A stretch of DNA of 64,000 bases. It comes from AG25 sp035518815 (GTDB lineage Bacteria > Gemmatimonadota > Gemmatimonadetes > Gemmatimonadales > GWC2-71-9). The notes below the pieces were generated by a model. That model did no database searches and was not told where the DNA came from. It worked only from the letters and a program-made list of their open reading frames with translations. Of the stretch, positions 25,020 through 33,260 are shown in pieces (position 1 is the first letter of the stretch; each line of letters starts with the position of its first letter). The stretch is from positions 10,719 to 74,718 of the forward strand of contig DATIXG010000117.1 in NCBI GenBank assembly GCA_035518815.1. The letters are read 5' to 3'. The position numbers were made by a program, and so were the translations under genes.

Positions 25020-26822
25020 ATGTCGAAACAACAAGGCTATGTCATACTAGGAATCTTGGTTGCGATCGGGTGTGTCAGCACCTACTCATGCGACTCGCCG
25101 TCAACGCCGACTTTGAGCTTGGATCTAGTGAACAAGGCGAGCCATGTCCCGACGATCGAGAGGGACATGCCATGGCGCGATATGAGCGATTCTGTTCTTG
25201 AAGCAAAGATCCAGGAGGCGGGCGGAAGTGTGTTCATTGGATTCAAAGACTCGAGCGCCGCAGCTGGCGTGAACGAACGGGGCGTGACGCTAGCGAGTGC
25301 ATCATCTGTAGCCAATGCGAAAGAACGCCTACGACAGCTTGGTGTTACGGTTCGCTTCGAATACGAACATGTGCCAGCCGTAGCAGCTCACATGGCACCG
25401 TCATCACTGCCGCTGATACGCCATGATCCACTCGTTGAGTACGTCGAGCCGATCTTCCCAGGGAGGTTCGCGTCGCAAGACACTACGTGGAATGTGAGGC
25501 AAGTTTCGGCTCCTGTGGCATGGGCCTACTCGACAGGGAGCGGAGCCAAATTACTCATCATCGATAGCGGGGTTGACTCGACTCAAGCCGATCTCGCTGG
25601 TGTCCACATGCACAGCTGCGTTGGGGGCAACGGCGTTGATACTTACAACCACGGCACCCGTGTCGCGAACATAGCAGCTGCTTTGGATAATTCGAGCGGC
25701 ATCATAGGCGTGGCTCCCGGAGTGAACCTTTATTCCGCAAAAATCGACTCGGTGACTGGCGTTCCGGGCTTGCACGCGGCTGCATGCGCCGTTGAGTATG
25801 GGATATCTGTGGGCGTAAACGCGATGAACATTAGCGCGGGTTGGTCCCAACCCTACCAGACGCTTACAGATGACATCAACGATGCTTACAATAACCACGG
25901 GATCGTGGTTGTTGTCTCAGCTGGTGATGAGACCGACGTCGTGTACCCGGCAACGCTGGGCACTGTTATAGCAGTATCGGGGGTTGATAGCCTAAACAAC
26001 TTCGCAGGTTCCGCATCGGCGCACGGAGCGGCTGTCGAACTAGCGGCTCCGGGATGGCACGTGCCGTCCATATGCCTCTCGGGCAGCGTTTGCCTCGGCA
26101 ATGGTACCTCGTACGCAGCCCCTGCAGTTGCCGCCGCAGCAGCACTCCTCAAATCGTATAATTCATCTTGGTCAAACGTTGACATTCGAAACCGTTTGGC
26201 GGCCGGAGCGAAGCGAATGAGTTGTCCTGGGCAGGGTGGCTATGACAACTACTATGGCTGGGGGATTCTTGACGTTCCGCATGCGATCAGCTTGCCGCTA
26301 GACGCATGCGCAGAAGGTCCGAGCGACATCGGGACAGCGGGTACGTATGAATGGAGGGCATGGCCGAAGGCAGGGACGGGCAGCTACTCCTATCAGTGGG
26401 CCTACAAGAACGCGGGTTCGTCAACCTGGAACTCCCTCGGTACAAGTATTTCTCAGACGAGATACGTCGACACATCCAATTCGAGCTTCACCATACGAGT
26501 AAAGGTCGTGTCCGGGTCGGATACAGTTACCGACTCGGTGAGTGTTGGCATCAATCCCGTCACGAACCTAGATCTGAGCGGGCCAACTTGGGTTCATGGG
26601 AATCAAGTGTGCCATTGGACTGCTACACCTACCGGCGGGACACCACCCTACGTCTATAACTGGCAAAGCGGTGCTGCCGTCGATACTACGAGCGGAGCAG
26701 ATACCTACGGAGTCTACGTGCTTGATCACATGTGGGTGGATGTTTCGGTAACTGCGGCTAATGGGGCCGAGGCGTCTTCCTCTGTAGAGGTGTACGTCGA
26801 AGACGGCGCGCCGGGCTGTTAG
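25020..26822 (+). CDS. secreted subtilisin-like serine protease (S8) with Ig-like C-terminus
   Basis: 600 residues. N-terminal hydrophobic export signal (6-19) with Cys18 and Cys24 that might be lipidated, though neither fits a strict lipobox. An inhibitor-I9-like propeptide (about 65-150) is followed by the S8 catalytic domain: Asp182 in LIIDSGVD, His211 in NHGTRVANI, Ser364 in GNGTSYAAPAVA. The oxyanion-hole Asn of subtilases (normally AAGN) is Asp303 in VSAGDETD. Residues about 430-600 are two Ser/Thr/Gly-rich beta domains with PPYVYNW- and YSYQWAY-type Ig/PKD features. GC is clearly lower than surrounding genes and codons such as GTA, ATA and CTA are frequent, consistent with transfer or relaxed selection. 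Confidence 0.9.
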   Translation: MSKQQGYVILGILVAIGCVSTYSCDSPSTPTLSLDLVNKASHVPTIERDMPWRDMSDSVLEAKIQEAGGSVFIGFKDSSAAAGVNERGVTLASASSVANAKERLRQLGVTVRFEYEHVPAVAAHMAPSSLPLIRHDPLVEYVEPIFPGRFASQDTTWNVRQVSAPVAWAYSTGSGAKLLIIDSGVDSTQADLAGVHMHSCVGGNGVDTYNHGTRVANIAAALDNSSGIIGVAPGVNLYSAKIDSVTGVPGLHAAACAVEYGISVGVNAMNISAGWSQPYQTLTDDINDAYNNHGIVVVVSAGDETDVVYPATLGTVIAVSGVDSLNNFAGSASAHGAAVELAAPGWHVPSICLSGSVCLGNGTSYAAPAVAAAAALLKSYNSSWSNVDIRNRLAAGAKRMSCPGQGGYDNYYGWGILDVPHAISLPLDACAEGPSDIGTAGTYEWRAWPKAGTGSYSYQWAYKNAGSSTWNSLGTSISQTRYVDTSNSSFTIRVKVVSGSDTVTDSVSVGINPVTNLDLSGPTWVHGNQVCHWTATPTGGTPPYVYNWQSGAAVDTTSGADTYGVYVLDHMWVDVSVTAANGAEASSSVEVYVEDGAPGC

Positions 26823-26837
26823 TAACGAATCACGGGG

Positions 26838-27293
26838 CTAGGCACCAACTACATATCCTGCCACACGCAGGGCGGTCTCCAGAACCCACTCCCAGCCGAG
26901 CCGCTCGGCGAAGACTTGATGTGGGGCGCGGAGATACCTCGTGACATATCGACTGGCGGTGCGAAGTGTTAAACGATTTTCCCTGCCGCCATTGCTTCCA
27001 AGCGATTGCGCGTAACGACAGAGTCGACCAAGAGCACGCCAATCGCGCGCATTGTAGCGCCCATACTGACGGAATAAGCGGCTATAGGTCGGCGCGCTCG
27101 GACCGTCGGGCGTCGGAGCGTCTGAGATTGCCGACCGAAACTGGTTCGCGAGTGGCTCGCACAGCTCCGGCATGCCGAGGCGTCGCGCGATCCACGCCGC
27201 GAGCGTTGCGGGGGCAGGCACAGACCGCCGCCGCACCGCGCTCACGATCGGCCCCACGTCCTCAGCGCGGCCCGAGAATGCCACGCATGTCAC
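26838..27293 (-). CDS. uncharacterised protein with AraC-like helix-turn-helix resemblance
   Basis: 151 residues, Arg/Leu/Ala-rich, no signal or membrane segment. Residues about 30-90 (ATLAAWIARRLGMPELCEP ... TYSRLFRQYGRYNARDWRAL) faintly recall the second half of AraC-type DNA-binding domains, and the C-terminus ends WEWVLETALRVAGYV. I do not recognise a named family. ATG at 27293 is the only clear start and the protein may be an N-terminally shortened member of a longer regulator family. Its GC content is closer to the chromosome average than that of its neighbours, and it lies opposite in strand to them. Confidence 0.5.
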   Translation of the reverse strand: MTCVAFSGRAEDVGPIVSAVRRRSVPAPATLAAWIARRLGMPELCEPLANQFRSAISDAPTPDGPSAPTYSRLFRQYGRYNARDWRALGRLCRYAQSLGSNGGRENRLTLRTASRYVTRYLRAPHQVFAERLGWEWVLETALRVAGYVVGA

Positions 27294-27404
27294 AACGACA
27301 AGGCGATCGCGTCCGGGCTGCTAGAAGTGGCGTACGCCGGAACCTGCGGAGCTTATTATACAGTGAATAGGCCAAGCGCGGAGCACTTCGCGCACGGAGG
27401 TTCA

Positions 27405-27488
27405 ATGAAACGCATGGTCATGGCAGAAGCGATGTTGATGGCCACATCGTGTAGCGGCAAGCCGACAATACCAACGGTCTACGTATGA
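27405..27488 (+). CDS. 27-residue lipoprotein-leader-like peptide
   Basis: A GGAGG box 4 bases upstream of the ATG at 27405 opens a 27-codon frame, MKRMVMAEAMLMATSCSGKP and seven further residues, which looks like a lipoprotein signal with a Cys at residue 16. The TGA (27486-27488) overlaps the ATG of the outer-membrane gene at 27485, so translation may be coupled. It could be a genuine leader peptide setting expression of the downstream gene, or the stump of a decayed lipoprotein gene. An AT-rich TATTATACA patch at 27354-27362 might supply the -10 element. Confidence 0.45.
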   Translation: MKRMVMAEAMLMATSCSGKPTIPTVYV

Positions 27489-28132
27489 ATGCGATCGGCA
27501 AAGCTGTCGCGGCACTTGCAATCACGTTCGCGAGCGTAGCGGACGCACAAGTTAGGATCGAAATCGCGCCGACGTTTGGCGGCTATTTCCCCACTCGCGC
27601 GCTCCCCGCATCAACGGAGTTTTGGGGCTGCAGTTCCGATTGTATGCCACTTCCTCCGCATGACTTGAGGCAGGTACGAACGGGCGCGGCTGGTGGACGG
27701 GTCGCGGTTTGGCTCAACCACCGCAGCGCAGTGGAAGCTTCGTTTTGGTATGCGCCAAGCAAGGTCACAGATGATCCGGCATACGGGGACCCTGGCGCGG
27801 GTACGATCACAACGGCCGGATTGCGATACGTATTCAGGGTGGACCCGGGCTCGCACATCCTGTCTCTCCTTCTCATGGCTGGGCCGGCGTTCGTTCACCG
27901 ATCGGGAGATGCGTGGGCTGGCATCGCTGGGACCACGTCTCCGGCTCTTGGGCTCGGACTTGGCATCGACGCGTTTTCGGCCTCCCGGATCGGGCTTCGG
28001 GGCGAGGTGAGCGATTATCTGTACAACCTCGAGCTCTCCGGCGATAGCAAGGCCGGCGCTTGGAGCTACTCGGACGCGAGTGCGTTCCAACAAGATCTGA
28101 TGATTTCGCTTGCCCTTTCCTTCAGGCCGTAA
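27485..28132 (+). CDS. small outer-membrane beta-barrel protein, paralogue of 24192-24785
   Basis: 215 residues. Signal peptide (MNAIGKAVAALAITFASVADAQ), mature start VRIEIAPTFGGYFPTR, amphipathic strands and a C-terminal strand ending in LSLALSFRP (terminal aromatic-x-Pro region) typical of an eight-stranded outer-membrane barrel. Shared layout with the - strand protein 2.7 kb upstream: two loop cysteines near residues 50-55, RVAVWLNHRSAVEASF against RVTAWVSRRIAVEGAV, and MAGPAFVHRSGD against TGGPAVVSHTGR. The ATG overlaps the small leader frame. No ligand or partner is evident. Confidence 0.72.
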   Translation: MNAIGKAVAALAITFASVADAQVRIEIAPTFGGYFPTRALPASTEFWGCSSDCMPLPPHDLRQVRTGAAGGRVAVWLNHRSAVEASFWYAPSKVTDDPAYGDPGAGTITTAGLRYVFRVDPGSHILSLLLMAGPAFVHRSGDAWAGIAGTTSPALGLGLGIDAFSASRIGLRGEVSDYLYNLELSGDSKAGAWSYSDASAFQQDLMISLALSFRP

Positions 28133-28149
28133 GGAGGTAGGGGGAAGTC

Positions 28150-28411
28150 ATGCTATTGATTGTTCTCATGGTGTTCGTGCTCGCTGGCCCGAACGTAGCG
28201 CATGGGCAACTCAAGATCGAAATGGGTGCCGCGATGGGGAGAATCTTGGTCTCAATCGACTGCAACATGCCCGTACGTATCCGCTCGCCCAGTGGACATC
28301 AATGCCTTCGCCATTGGAGATCGCGTAATCATGGAGTCGTGCACTGATTGCGGCATTGGTCTTTCGAAGCCTCCGAATTGGCCTGTTCTCTCTATCCAGC
28401 TCGACAAATAA
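28150..28411 (+). pseudogene. small secreted protein, probably frameshifted
   Basis: AAGGAGG at 28131-28137 precedes an ATG at 28150 that encodes a clean signal peptide (MLLIVLMVFVLAGPNVAHGQ) and LKIEMGAAMGRILVSIDCNM. Past this point the frame degenerates into basic, non-protein-like sequence and stops at 28347. A neighbouring frame over 28270-28411 reads INAFAIGDRVIMESCTDCG and onward to SIQLDK, which does look protein-like and stops at 28411. The simplest reading is one gene of about 85 codons with an indel near 28265-28280. A sequencing error or two unrelated short frames cannot be excluded. Confidence 0.35.
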
Positions 28412-28425
28412 CAGGTAGGCGACAA

Positions 28426-28698
28426 ATGAGACTGCTTGGCCTCGCCCTTTTCTTGTCGCTCGCTTTCTTCGGCTGCCGTCTGCCGGATGACCAGTTCCGC
28501 ATTCAAGGAACTGTCCTCTCCGATGAGGGTTGTTGGCGCGTGGTTGCCACCGACGGTACTTCCTATGAGCCGACGAACCTCTCAGCGCCCTACCAGGTCA
28601 ACGGCCTCAAGGTCTCAGCGACTCTTACGCCCTCCACTGCCGGCAGCTTTTGCATGGCTGGCAAGATGGTGGACATCGTGGAGATTGAGAAACGGTAG
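28426..28698 (+). CDS. small putative lipoprotein
   Basis: 90 residues. N-terminal MRLLGLALFLSLAFFGC with Cys17 is lipoprotein-signal-like although the residue at -3 is Phe. The mature part (GTVLSDEGCWRVVATDGTSYEP ... GLKVSATLTP ... GSFCMAGKMVDIVEIE) resembles small beta-sheet domains with two cysteines that may pair. ATG at 28426 is preferred over an upstream ATG at 28348 because the signal sequence starts there. No function is known to me. Confidence 0.6.
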   Translation: MRLLGLALFLSLAFFGCRLPDDQFRIQGTVLSDEGCWRVVATDGTSYEPTNLSAPYQVNGLKVSATLTPSTAGSFCMAGKMVDIVEIEKR

Positions 28699-28710
28699 GG
28701 CACGGGCACC

Positions 28711-28845
28711 ATGAAGAAATTCCCCGTGCAACATGGTTTGACAGAGGACGCCGCCGATATGGCCGTCTTCGAGGCGCGCGTCCGCGAGCCCGCCTTGCCA
28801 TTTGAGGACGTGTTGAAGGACCTCAAGCGTCGTGGGGAGCTATAG
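28711..28845 (+). CDS. 44-residue protein with antitoxin-like tail
   Basis: ATG at 28711 opens MKKFPVQHGLTEDAADMAVF and ends LPFEDVLKDLKRRGEL. The last part, PFEDVLKDLKRRGEL, resembles the C-terminal toxin-binding tails of small type II antitoxins and other short regulators. No DNA-binding N-terminus and no toxin gene is adjacent, so if it was an antitoxin it is incomplete. A recognisable GGGCA but no strong Shine-Dalgarno precedes it. Confidence 0.35.
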   Translation: MKKFPVQHGLTEDAADMAVFEARVREPALPFEDVLKDLKRRGEL

Positions 28846-28965
28846 GTCCCTGATCTAGCTGGTAATTCCTTGCGACCATCGCTGTTTCGGTGGCGTGAGT
28901 CTTTTCTGCCGCTAGGCTGAGGGTCGCTCCAAGCCGCGCCTCCGGTCTACATTTCCCGCTGTCCG

Positions 28966-30219
28966 ATGACCAACGCCGCCGATCTCTCCAAGCTGCGCAT
29001 CGATCGCGACCAGCCGCCGCCGGCGGTGAGGCGCGCGCTCATGCGCGTGATCTGGTTTGCCGGGGCGGCGATCGTCATCATCGCCGGGCTCGTGATATGG
29101 ATGAAACGCGGTTCCGCGGTGCCGGTGAAAGTCGTAACAGCGTCGGTGGCGGCCGGTGATGCAGGGGGTGGAGGAGGTGGAGGTGCGGTAGGTGTGGTGG
29201 CGAATGGGTACGTCGTGGCCCGCACGAAGGCCGCGGTGTCCGCGAAGATCGCGGGCCGGCTCGCCTCCCTCGGAGTGAGCGAAGGGTCGCAGGTACGCGA
29301 AGGCGAAGTGATCGCCCGGCTCGAGAACTCGGACTATCAGGCAGCGGTCGGCGAAGCCGAAGCGCAGCTCGCCACCGCCCGCGCCACCCTCGTCGAGGCT
29401 CAGGCCGACCGCGACCAGCTGCAGCGCGAGCTCGACCGGGTGCGTGACATTCAGTCCAAGAGCCCGAACCTCGTGTCGCAGCAGGAAGTGGATGTTGCCG
29501 ACAGCCGCGCCAGGCAAGGGGCCGCCCGCGTCGAGGCCCAGACCGCGCGGGTGGAGGCGGCGAGCGCGGGACTCCGCATGGCCCGCGCCAATCTCGACAA
29601 CACCGTCATCCGTGCCCCGTTTTCGGGGACCGTACTCCGGAAAGAAGCCGAGGTCGGCGAGGTCGTGGCGCCCTCCGTGGGTGGTGGGCTCACGCGGGGT
29701 GCCGTAGTCACCATGGCCGACCTCTCCACGCTCGAAGTCGAAGTGGATGTGAACGAGGCCTACATCTCGCGCGTGTACGGTGGCCAGAAGGCGCGGATCA
29801 TCCTCGATGCATACGGCGACACCGCGTTCCATGGCGCGGTGCGTCAGGTGGTCCCTACGGCAGACCGCCAACGCGCTACCGTGCAGGTCAAGGTCGCGAT
29901 CCAGGATCACGATCCCCGCATCCTCCCCGAGATGGGCGCCAAGGTCGAGTTTCTCGACTCGGTGCCGAAGGGGGACGCCAGCGCAAGCGCTCCACGCCGC
30001 ATCACGGTGCCCGCGGCGGCGGTGCGGTCGGAAAACGGCCAGTCGGTCGTGTGGATCGTGCGCAACGATCGCCTCGAGCGGCGCAACGTTGACGCGGGTC
30101 CGGTCAGTGGTAACTTGCGCGAGATTCGATCGGGGCTGGCCGGAGGCGAGCTGCTGCTCGTGGATGGCCTCGAGAGCCCGCGCGACGGCCAGCGGGTGCA
30201 CGCTACGACGAGCCCTTAG
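28966..30219 (+). CDS. periplasmic adaptor (membrane fusion) protein, MacA/HlyD-like
   Basis: 417 residues. One TM helix (about 26-45), then a Gly-rich linker containing seven consecutive Gly (about 67-73), a biotinyl/lipoyl-like half (VSAKIAGRLASLGVSEGSQV), an alpha-hairpin coiled coil (about 120-205), the second lipoyl half (IRAPFSGTVLRKEAEVGEVV) and beta-barrel/membrane-proximal domains. Such proteins join an inner-membrane transporter to an outer-membrane channel. The three ABC genes that follow in the same direction make a MacAB/ABC-exporter role likely; a TolC-like channel is not in the window. Confidence 0.88.
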   Translation: MTNAADLSKLRIDRDQPPPAVRRALMRVIWFAGAAIVIIAGLVIWMKRGSAVPVKVVTASVAAGDAGGGGGGGAVGVVANGYVVARTKAAVSAKIAGRLASLGVSEGSQVREGEVIARLENSDYQAAVGEAEAQLATARATLVEAQADRDQLQRELDRVRDIQSKSPNLVSQQEVDVADSRARQGAARVEAQTARVEAASAGLRMARANLDNTVIRAPFSGTVLRKEAEVGEVVAPSVGGGLTRGAVVTMADLSTLEVEVDVNEAYISRVYGGQKARIILDAYGDTAFHGAVRQVVPTADRQRATVQVKVAIQDHDPRILPEMGAKVEFLDSVPKGDASASAPRRITVPAAAVRSENGQSVVWIVRNDRLERRNVDAGPVSGNLREIRSGLAGGELLLVDGLESPRDGQRVHATTSP

Positions 30220-30246
30220 TCACAACCCTTCGATTCTGGACGCTCC

Positions 30247-30918
30247 ATGGCACTGGTCGAAATCCGCAACGTCCACAAGTCCTTTCAGCGGGACACGCAG
30301 ACCGTCGAGGTCTTCGAGGGCCTGACGCTCGACTTCGCGGCGAACAGCTTCACCGCGCTGATGGGCCCCTCGGGCAGCGGCAAGTCCACCCTGTTGAACC
30401 TGATCGCCGGCCTCGACCGGCCGACGAGCGGGACGATCACGGTGGCGGGCGCGGCGGTGAGCGGCCTTTCGCCCTCGGGGCTCGCCGCGTGGCGCGCGCG
30501 GCACGTTGGATTCGTGTTCCAGTCTTACAACCTGCTGCCCGTGCTGACCGCGGCGCAGAACGTGGAGCTGCCGCTGCTCCTCACCCGGCTCTCGAAGAAG
30601 GAACGCGATGAGCGGGTGCGCATCGCGCTCGGCATTGTGGGCCTGGAAGACCGGATGCAGCACTACCCGCGGCAGCTCTCGGGCGGCCAGGAGCAGCGGG
30701 TGGCGATCGCGCGCGCGATTGTCTCCGACCCCACGCTCATTCTCCTGGACGAGCCCACCGGCCAGCTCGACAAGAAGTCCGCCGAGGAGGTGCTGACCCT
30801 GTTGCAGCGCCTGAATGCGGAGATGAAGAAGACGATCATCATGGTGACGCACGACGCCCACGCCGCCGAGCGGGCGCAGCAGGTACTGCATATCGACAAG
30901 GGAGTGCTGGCGCGGTGA
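30247..30918 (+). CDS. ABC transporter ATP-binding protein, MacB/LolD type
   Basis: 223 residues. Walker A GPSGSGKST (Lys46), Q-loop FVFQSYNLLPVLTAAQNVELPL, signature LSGGQEQRVAIARAI, Walker B LILLDEPTGQLD and the switch His in MVTHD. The FQSYNLLP and ELPL text is typical of the MacB/LolD/FtsE class, which works with FtsX-like permeases. Its stop overlaps the first permease gene (GTGA). Unusually the ATPase is not fused to either permease and serves two different ones. Confidence 0.95.
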   Translation: MALVEIRNVHKSFQRDTQTVEVFEGLTLDFAANSFTALMGPSGSGKSTLLNLIAGLDRPTSGTITVAGAAVSGLSPSGLAAWRARHVGFVFQSYNLLPVLTAAQNVELPLLLTRLSKKERDERVRIALGIVGLEDRMQHYPRQLSGGQEQRVAIARAIVSDPTLILLDEPTGQLDKKSAEEVLTLLQRLNAEMKKTIIMVTHDAHAAERAQQVLHIDKGVLAR

Positions 30919-32057
30919 AGCTCTTCCCGCTGGTGTTCGCGAACCTGCGGCGCCACAAGCTGCGGACGGTCCTCACGATCCTGGGCGTGGCGCTCGCGAC
31001 GTTCCTGTTCGCGTCACTCCGCTCGGTGGTGACGACGCTGAACCAGGGCGCCGAGGTGGCGAGCGCGTCGCGCATGGTGGTGACGCATAAGACGGCGATC
31101 GTCTTTCCGTTGCCGATGAGCTACAAGGAGCGGCTCGCGACGGTCAAGGGCGTCGAGGCTGTGACGTGGGCCAACTGGTTCGGCGGGACGTACGGCGATG
31201 GCAAGACGTTCTTCGCGCAGTACGCCGTTGATCCCGACACGTGGTTCGCCATGTATCCCGAGGTCGGAGTCCCGCCCGATCAGTTCGAAGCCTTCAAGAA
31301 CGAGCGGACCGCGGCGCTCGTGGGCAAGGGGCTGATGGAGGTGTTCGGATGGCATGTAGGGCAGGATGTCACGATCCGCGGGTCGATTTATCCGGGCGAC
31401 TGGACGTTCACGATCCGCGGCGTGTACACGCCCACGGTGCGCGCGTTCGATGACCGCTCGTTCATGTTCCATTACGACTACCTGTACGAGCACACCGATC
31501 ATCGCGCGATTCCGGGCTGGTTCGTGCTGCGCTTGAGCGATCCGTCGCTGGCGCCGCAAGTGGCGCAGACGGTGGACGACATGTTCCAGAACTCGAGCGA
31601 CCCCACCAAGACCGGGACCGAGAAGGCGTTCAACCAGGGGTTCATCACGATGTGGGGCAACGTGCGCTTCCTGATGAACTCGATCGGCATGGCGGTGGTG
31701 TTCGCGATCCTCATGGTGACCGCGAACGCCATGATGATGACGGCGCGCGAGCGGACGGGAGAGGTCGCCGTGCTCAAGACGATCGGGTTCACCGATCGAA
31801 CGCTCTTCGGGCTCGTGATGGGTGAGGCGAGCGTCATCACGCTCACGGGTGCGGTACTTGGCCTCGGGGGCGCGAAGCTGCTGTACGGCGGCGGGGGGGT
31901 CACGATGAACGGCATGCTGCCCGGCTTCGACGTGACGGCGGGGACGCTCGTGCTGGGCTTCGTGATTGCGGCGGTGCTCGCGCTCGCCAGCGGCATTGTC
32001 CCGGCGCTGCGGGCCGCGCGCCTGTCCATCGTCCAGGCATTGCGGCACGTCGAATGA
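30915..32057 (+). CDS. ABC transporter permease, FtsX/MacB type (first)
   Basis: 380 residues. TM1 near residues 17-37 (LRTVLTILGVALATFLFASL), a large periplasmic domain (about 40-245) and three C-terminal TM helices in the FtsX fold (SIGMAVVFAILMVTANAMMM, VMGEASVITLTGAVLGLGG, LGFVIAAVLALASGIVPALRAAR). A cytoplasmic ARERTGEVAVLKTIGFTDRTL loop contains the family's conserved coupling motif. GTG overlaps the ATPase stop and the stop overlaps the second permease. Substrate unknown: MacB-like proteins are mechanotransmission pumps for drugs, peptides or lipids. Confidence 0.9.
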   Translation: MKLFPLVFANLRRHKLRTVLTILGVALATFLFASLRSVVTTLNQGAEVASASRMVVTHKTAIVFPLPMSYKERLATVKGVEAVTWANWFGGTYGDGKTFFAQYAVDPDTWFAMYPEVGVPPDQFEAFKNERTAALVGKGLMEVFGWHVGQDVTIRGSIYPGDWTFTIRGVYTPTVRAFDDRSFMFHYDYLYEHTDHRAIPGWFVLRLSDPSLAPQVAQTVDDMFQNSSDPTKTGTEKAFNQGFITMWGNVRFLMNSIGMAVVFAILMVTANAMMMTARERTGEVAVLKTIGFTDRTLFGLVMGEASVITLTGAVLGLGGAKLLYGGGGVTMNGMLPGFDVTAGTLVLGFVIAAVLALASGIVPALRAARLSIVQALRHVE

Positions 32058-33211
32058 AGATCCCCCTCGTCTATAACCTGCGCAGCATCGCGCAGCGGCC
32101 GGTGTCCACAGCGATGACCGCGCTCGGCATCACGCTCGTCGTGGCCGTGTTCGTGGCGATGCTGGCGCTCGCGGGCGGGTTCCAGGCGGCGCTCGTGAAG
32201 ACGGGCTCTCCCAGCAATGTCATCGTGCTGCGGCGCGGTGCCACGAGCGAGCTGACGAGCGGCATCTCCCGTGAGGACGAGCGGGTGCTCGCCACGGATC
32301 CGCGAATCGCCACGGGCGCCGACGGCCAGCCGCTCATCTCCCCCGAGGTGGTGGTCGTCGTGAACATCCCCCGGAAGGTGGGGGAGGGGATGAACAACAT
32401 CGTGGCGCGCGGCGTCAACGAAGAGGCCTACGCGGTCCGCGGCATTCACATCGTGGCGGGGAGAAAGTTCGAGTCGGGGAAGAGTGAGATCATCTTGGGC
32501 AAGAAGATCGTCCCCCGCTTTGCCCATACGGCCATCGGTGACTCGCTCCGCTTCGCCGGCCGGACGTGGCTCGTGGTCGGGCATTTCGACGCCGGCGGAT
32601 CGGCGCTCGAATCGGAGATCTGGGGCGAGAACGAGCAGTTCATGCCGGTGTTCCGCGGCCAGGTCTTCCAGTCGGTGATCTTCCGGCTCAAGGACCTCGC
32701 GGCGTTCGACGAGGCCAAGCGCACCCTCGAGGGCGACCAGCGGCTCACGGTGCAGGTGGAACGGGAGTCGGTGTTCTACGCCGCGCAATCAGGCATGCTG
32801 ACGCGGATCATGACGGTGCTCGCGGTGATGATCACCAGCATCATGGCGGTGGGCGCGGTATTCGGGGCGATCAACACGATGTACGCCTCGGTCTCTTCGC
32901 GCACATCCGAGATCGCGGTGCTCCTCACGCTCGGCTTCAAACCCCGCAGTATCCTCGCGTCGTTCCTCGCGGAGTCGGCGGCTATCGCGGCGCTCGGCGG
33001 CGTGGCCGGAGGCCTGCTCGCCCTGCCCATCAACGGGATCGTCACGAGCACGACCAACTGGGCGTCGTTCAGCGAGGTGGCGTTCGCGTTCCGCGTCACG
33101 CCCGGCCTGCTCCTGGGCGGGTTCGTGTTCGCGCTGGTGATGGGGTTGGTGGGCGGGTTCTTCCCCGCGTGGCGCGCGTCGCGCTTGCGGGTCGTGCAAG
33201 CGTTGAGGTAG
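32054..33211 (+). CDS. ABC transporter permease, FtsX/MacB type (second)
   Basis: 385 residues with the same topology as its neighbour: TM1 near 17-40 (AMTALGITLVVAVFVAML), a periplasmic domain, then the coupling loop SSRTSEIAVLLTLGFKPRSI and three C-terminal TM helices ending FPAWRASRLRVVQALR. It is divergent in sequence from the first permease, so the pair likely forms a heterodimer with the single ATPase. ATG overlaps the previous stop (ATGA). Ends the transporter operon; a hairpin-rich repeat follows 50 bases later. Confidence 0.9.
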   Translation: MKIPLVYNLRSIAQRPVSTAMTALGITLVVAVFVAMLALAGGFQAALVKTGSPSNVIVLRRGATSELTSGISREDERVLATDPRIATGADGQPLISPEVVVVVNIPRKVGEGMNNIVARGVNEEAYAVRGIHIVAGRKFESGKSEIILGKKIVPRFAHTAIGDSLRFAGRTWLVVGHFDAGGSALESEIWGENEQFMPVFRGQVFQSVIFRLKDLAAFDEAKRTLEGDQRLTVQVERESVFYAAQSGMLTRIMTVLAVMITSIMAVGAVFGAINTMYASVSSRTSEIAVLLTLGFKPRSILASFLAESAAIAALGGVAGGLLALPINGIVTSTTNWASFSEVAFAFRVTPGLLLGGFVFALVMGLVGGFFPAWRASRLRVVQALR

Positions 33212-33260
33212 GTGATGATGAAAGAGGCGTTGTCCACCCTTTGGAGCGCCGCCCACGTTG

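Noticed and set aside
26966..27370. + strand frame opposite the 151-residue protein
   Set aside because: Product is Arg/Ala-rich with no initiation signal; the - strand frame has better amino-acid composition and helical pattern.
24192..28900. Mobile element or prophage in the low-GC patch
   Set aside because: No transposase, integrase, phage gene, terminal repeats or tRNA-linked attachment site could be found at its edges.
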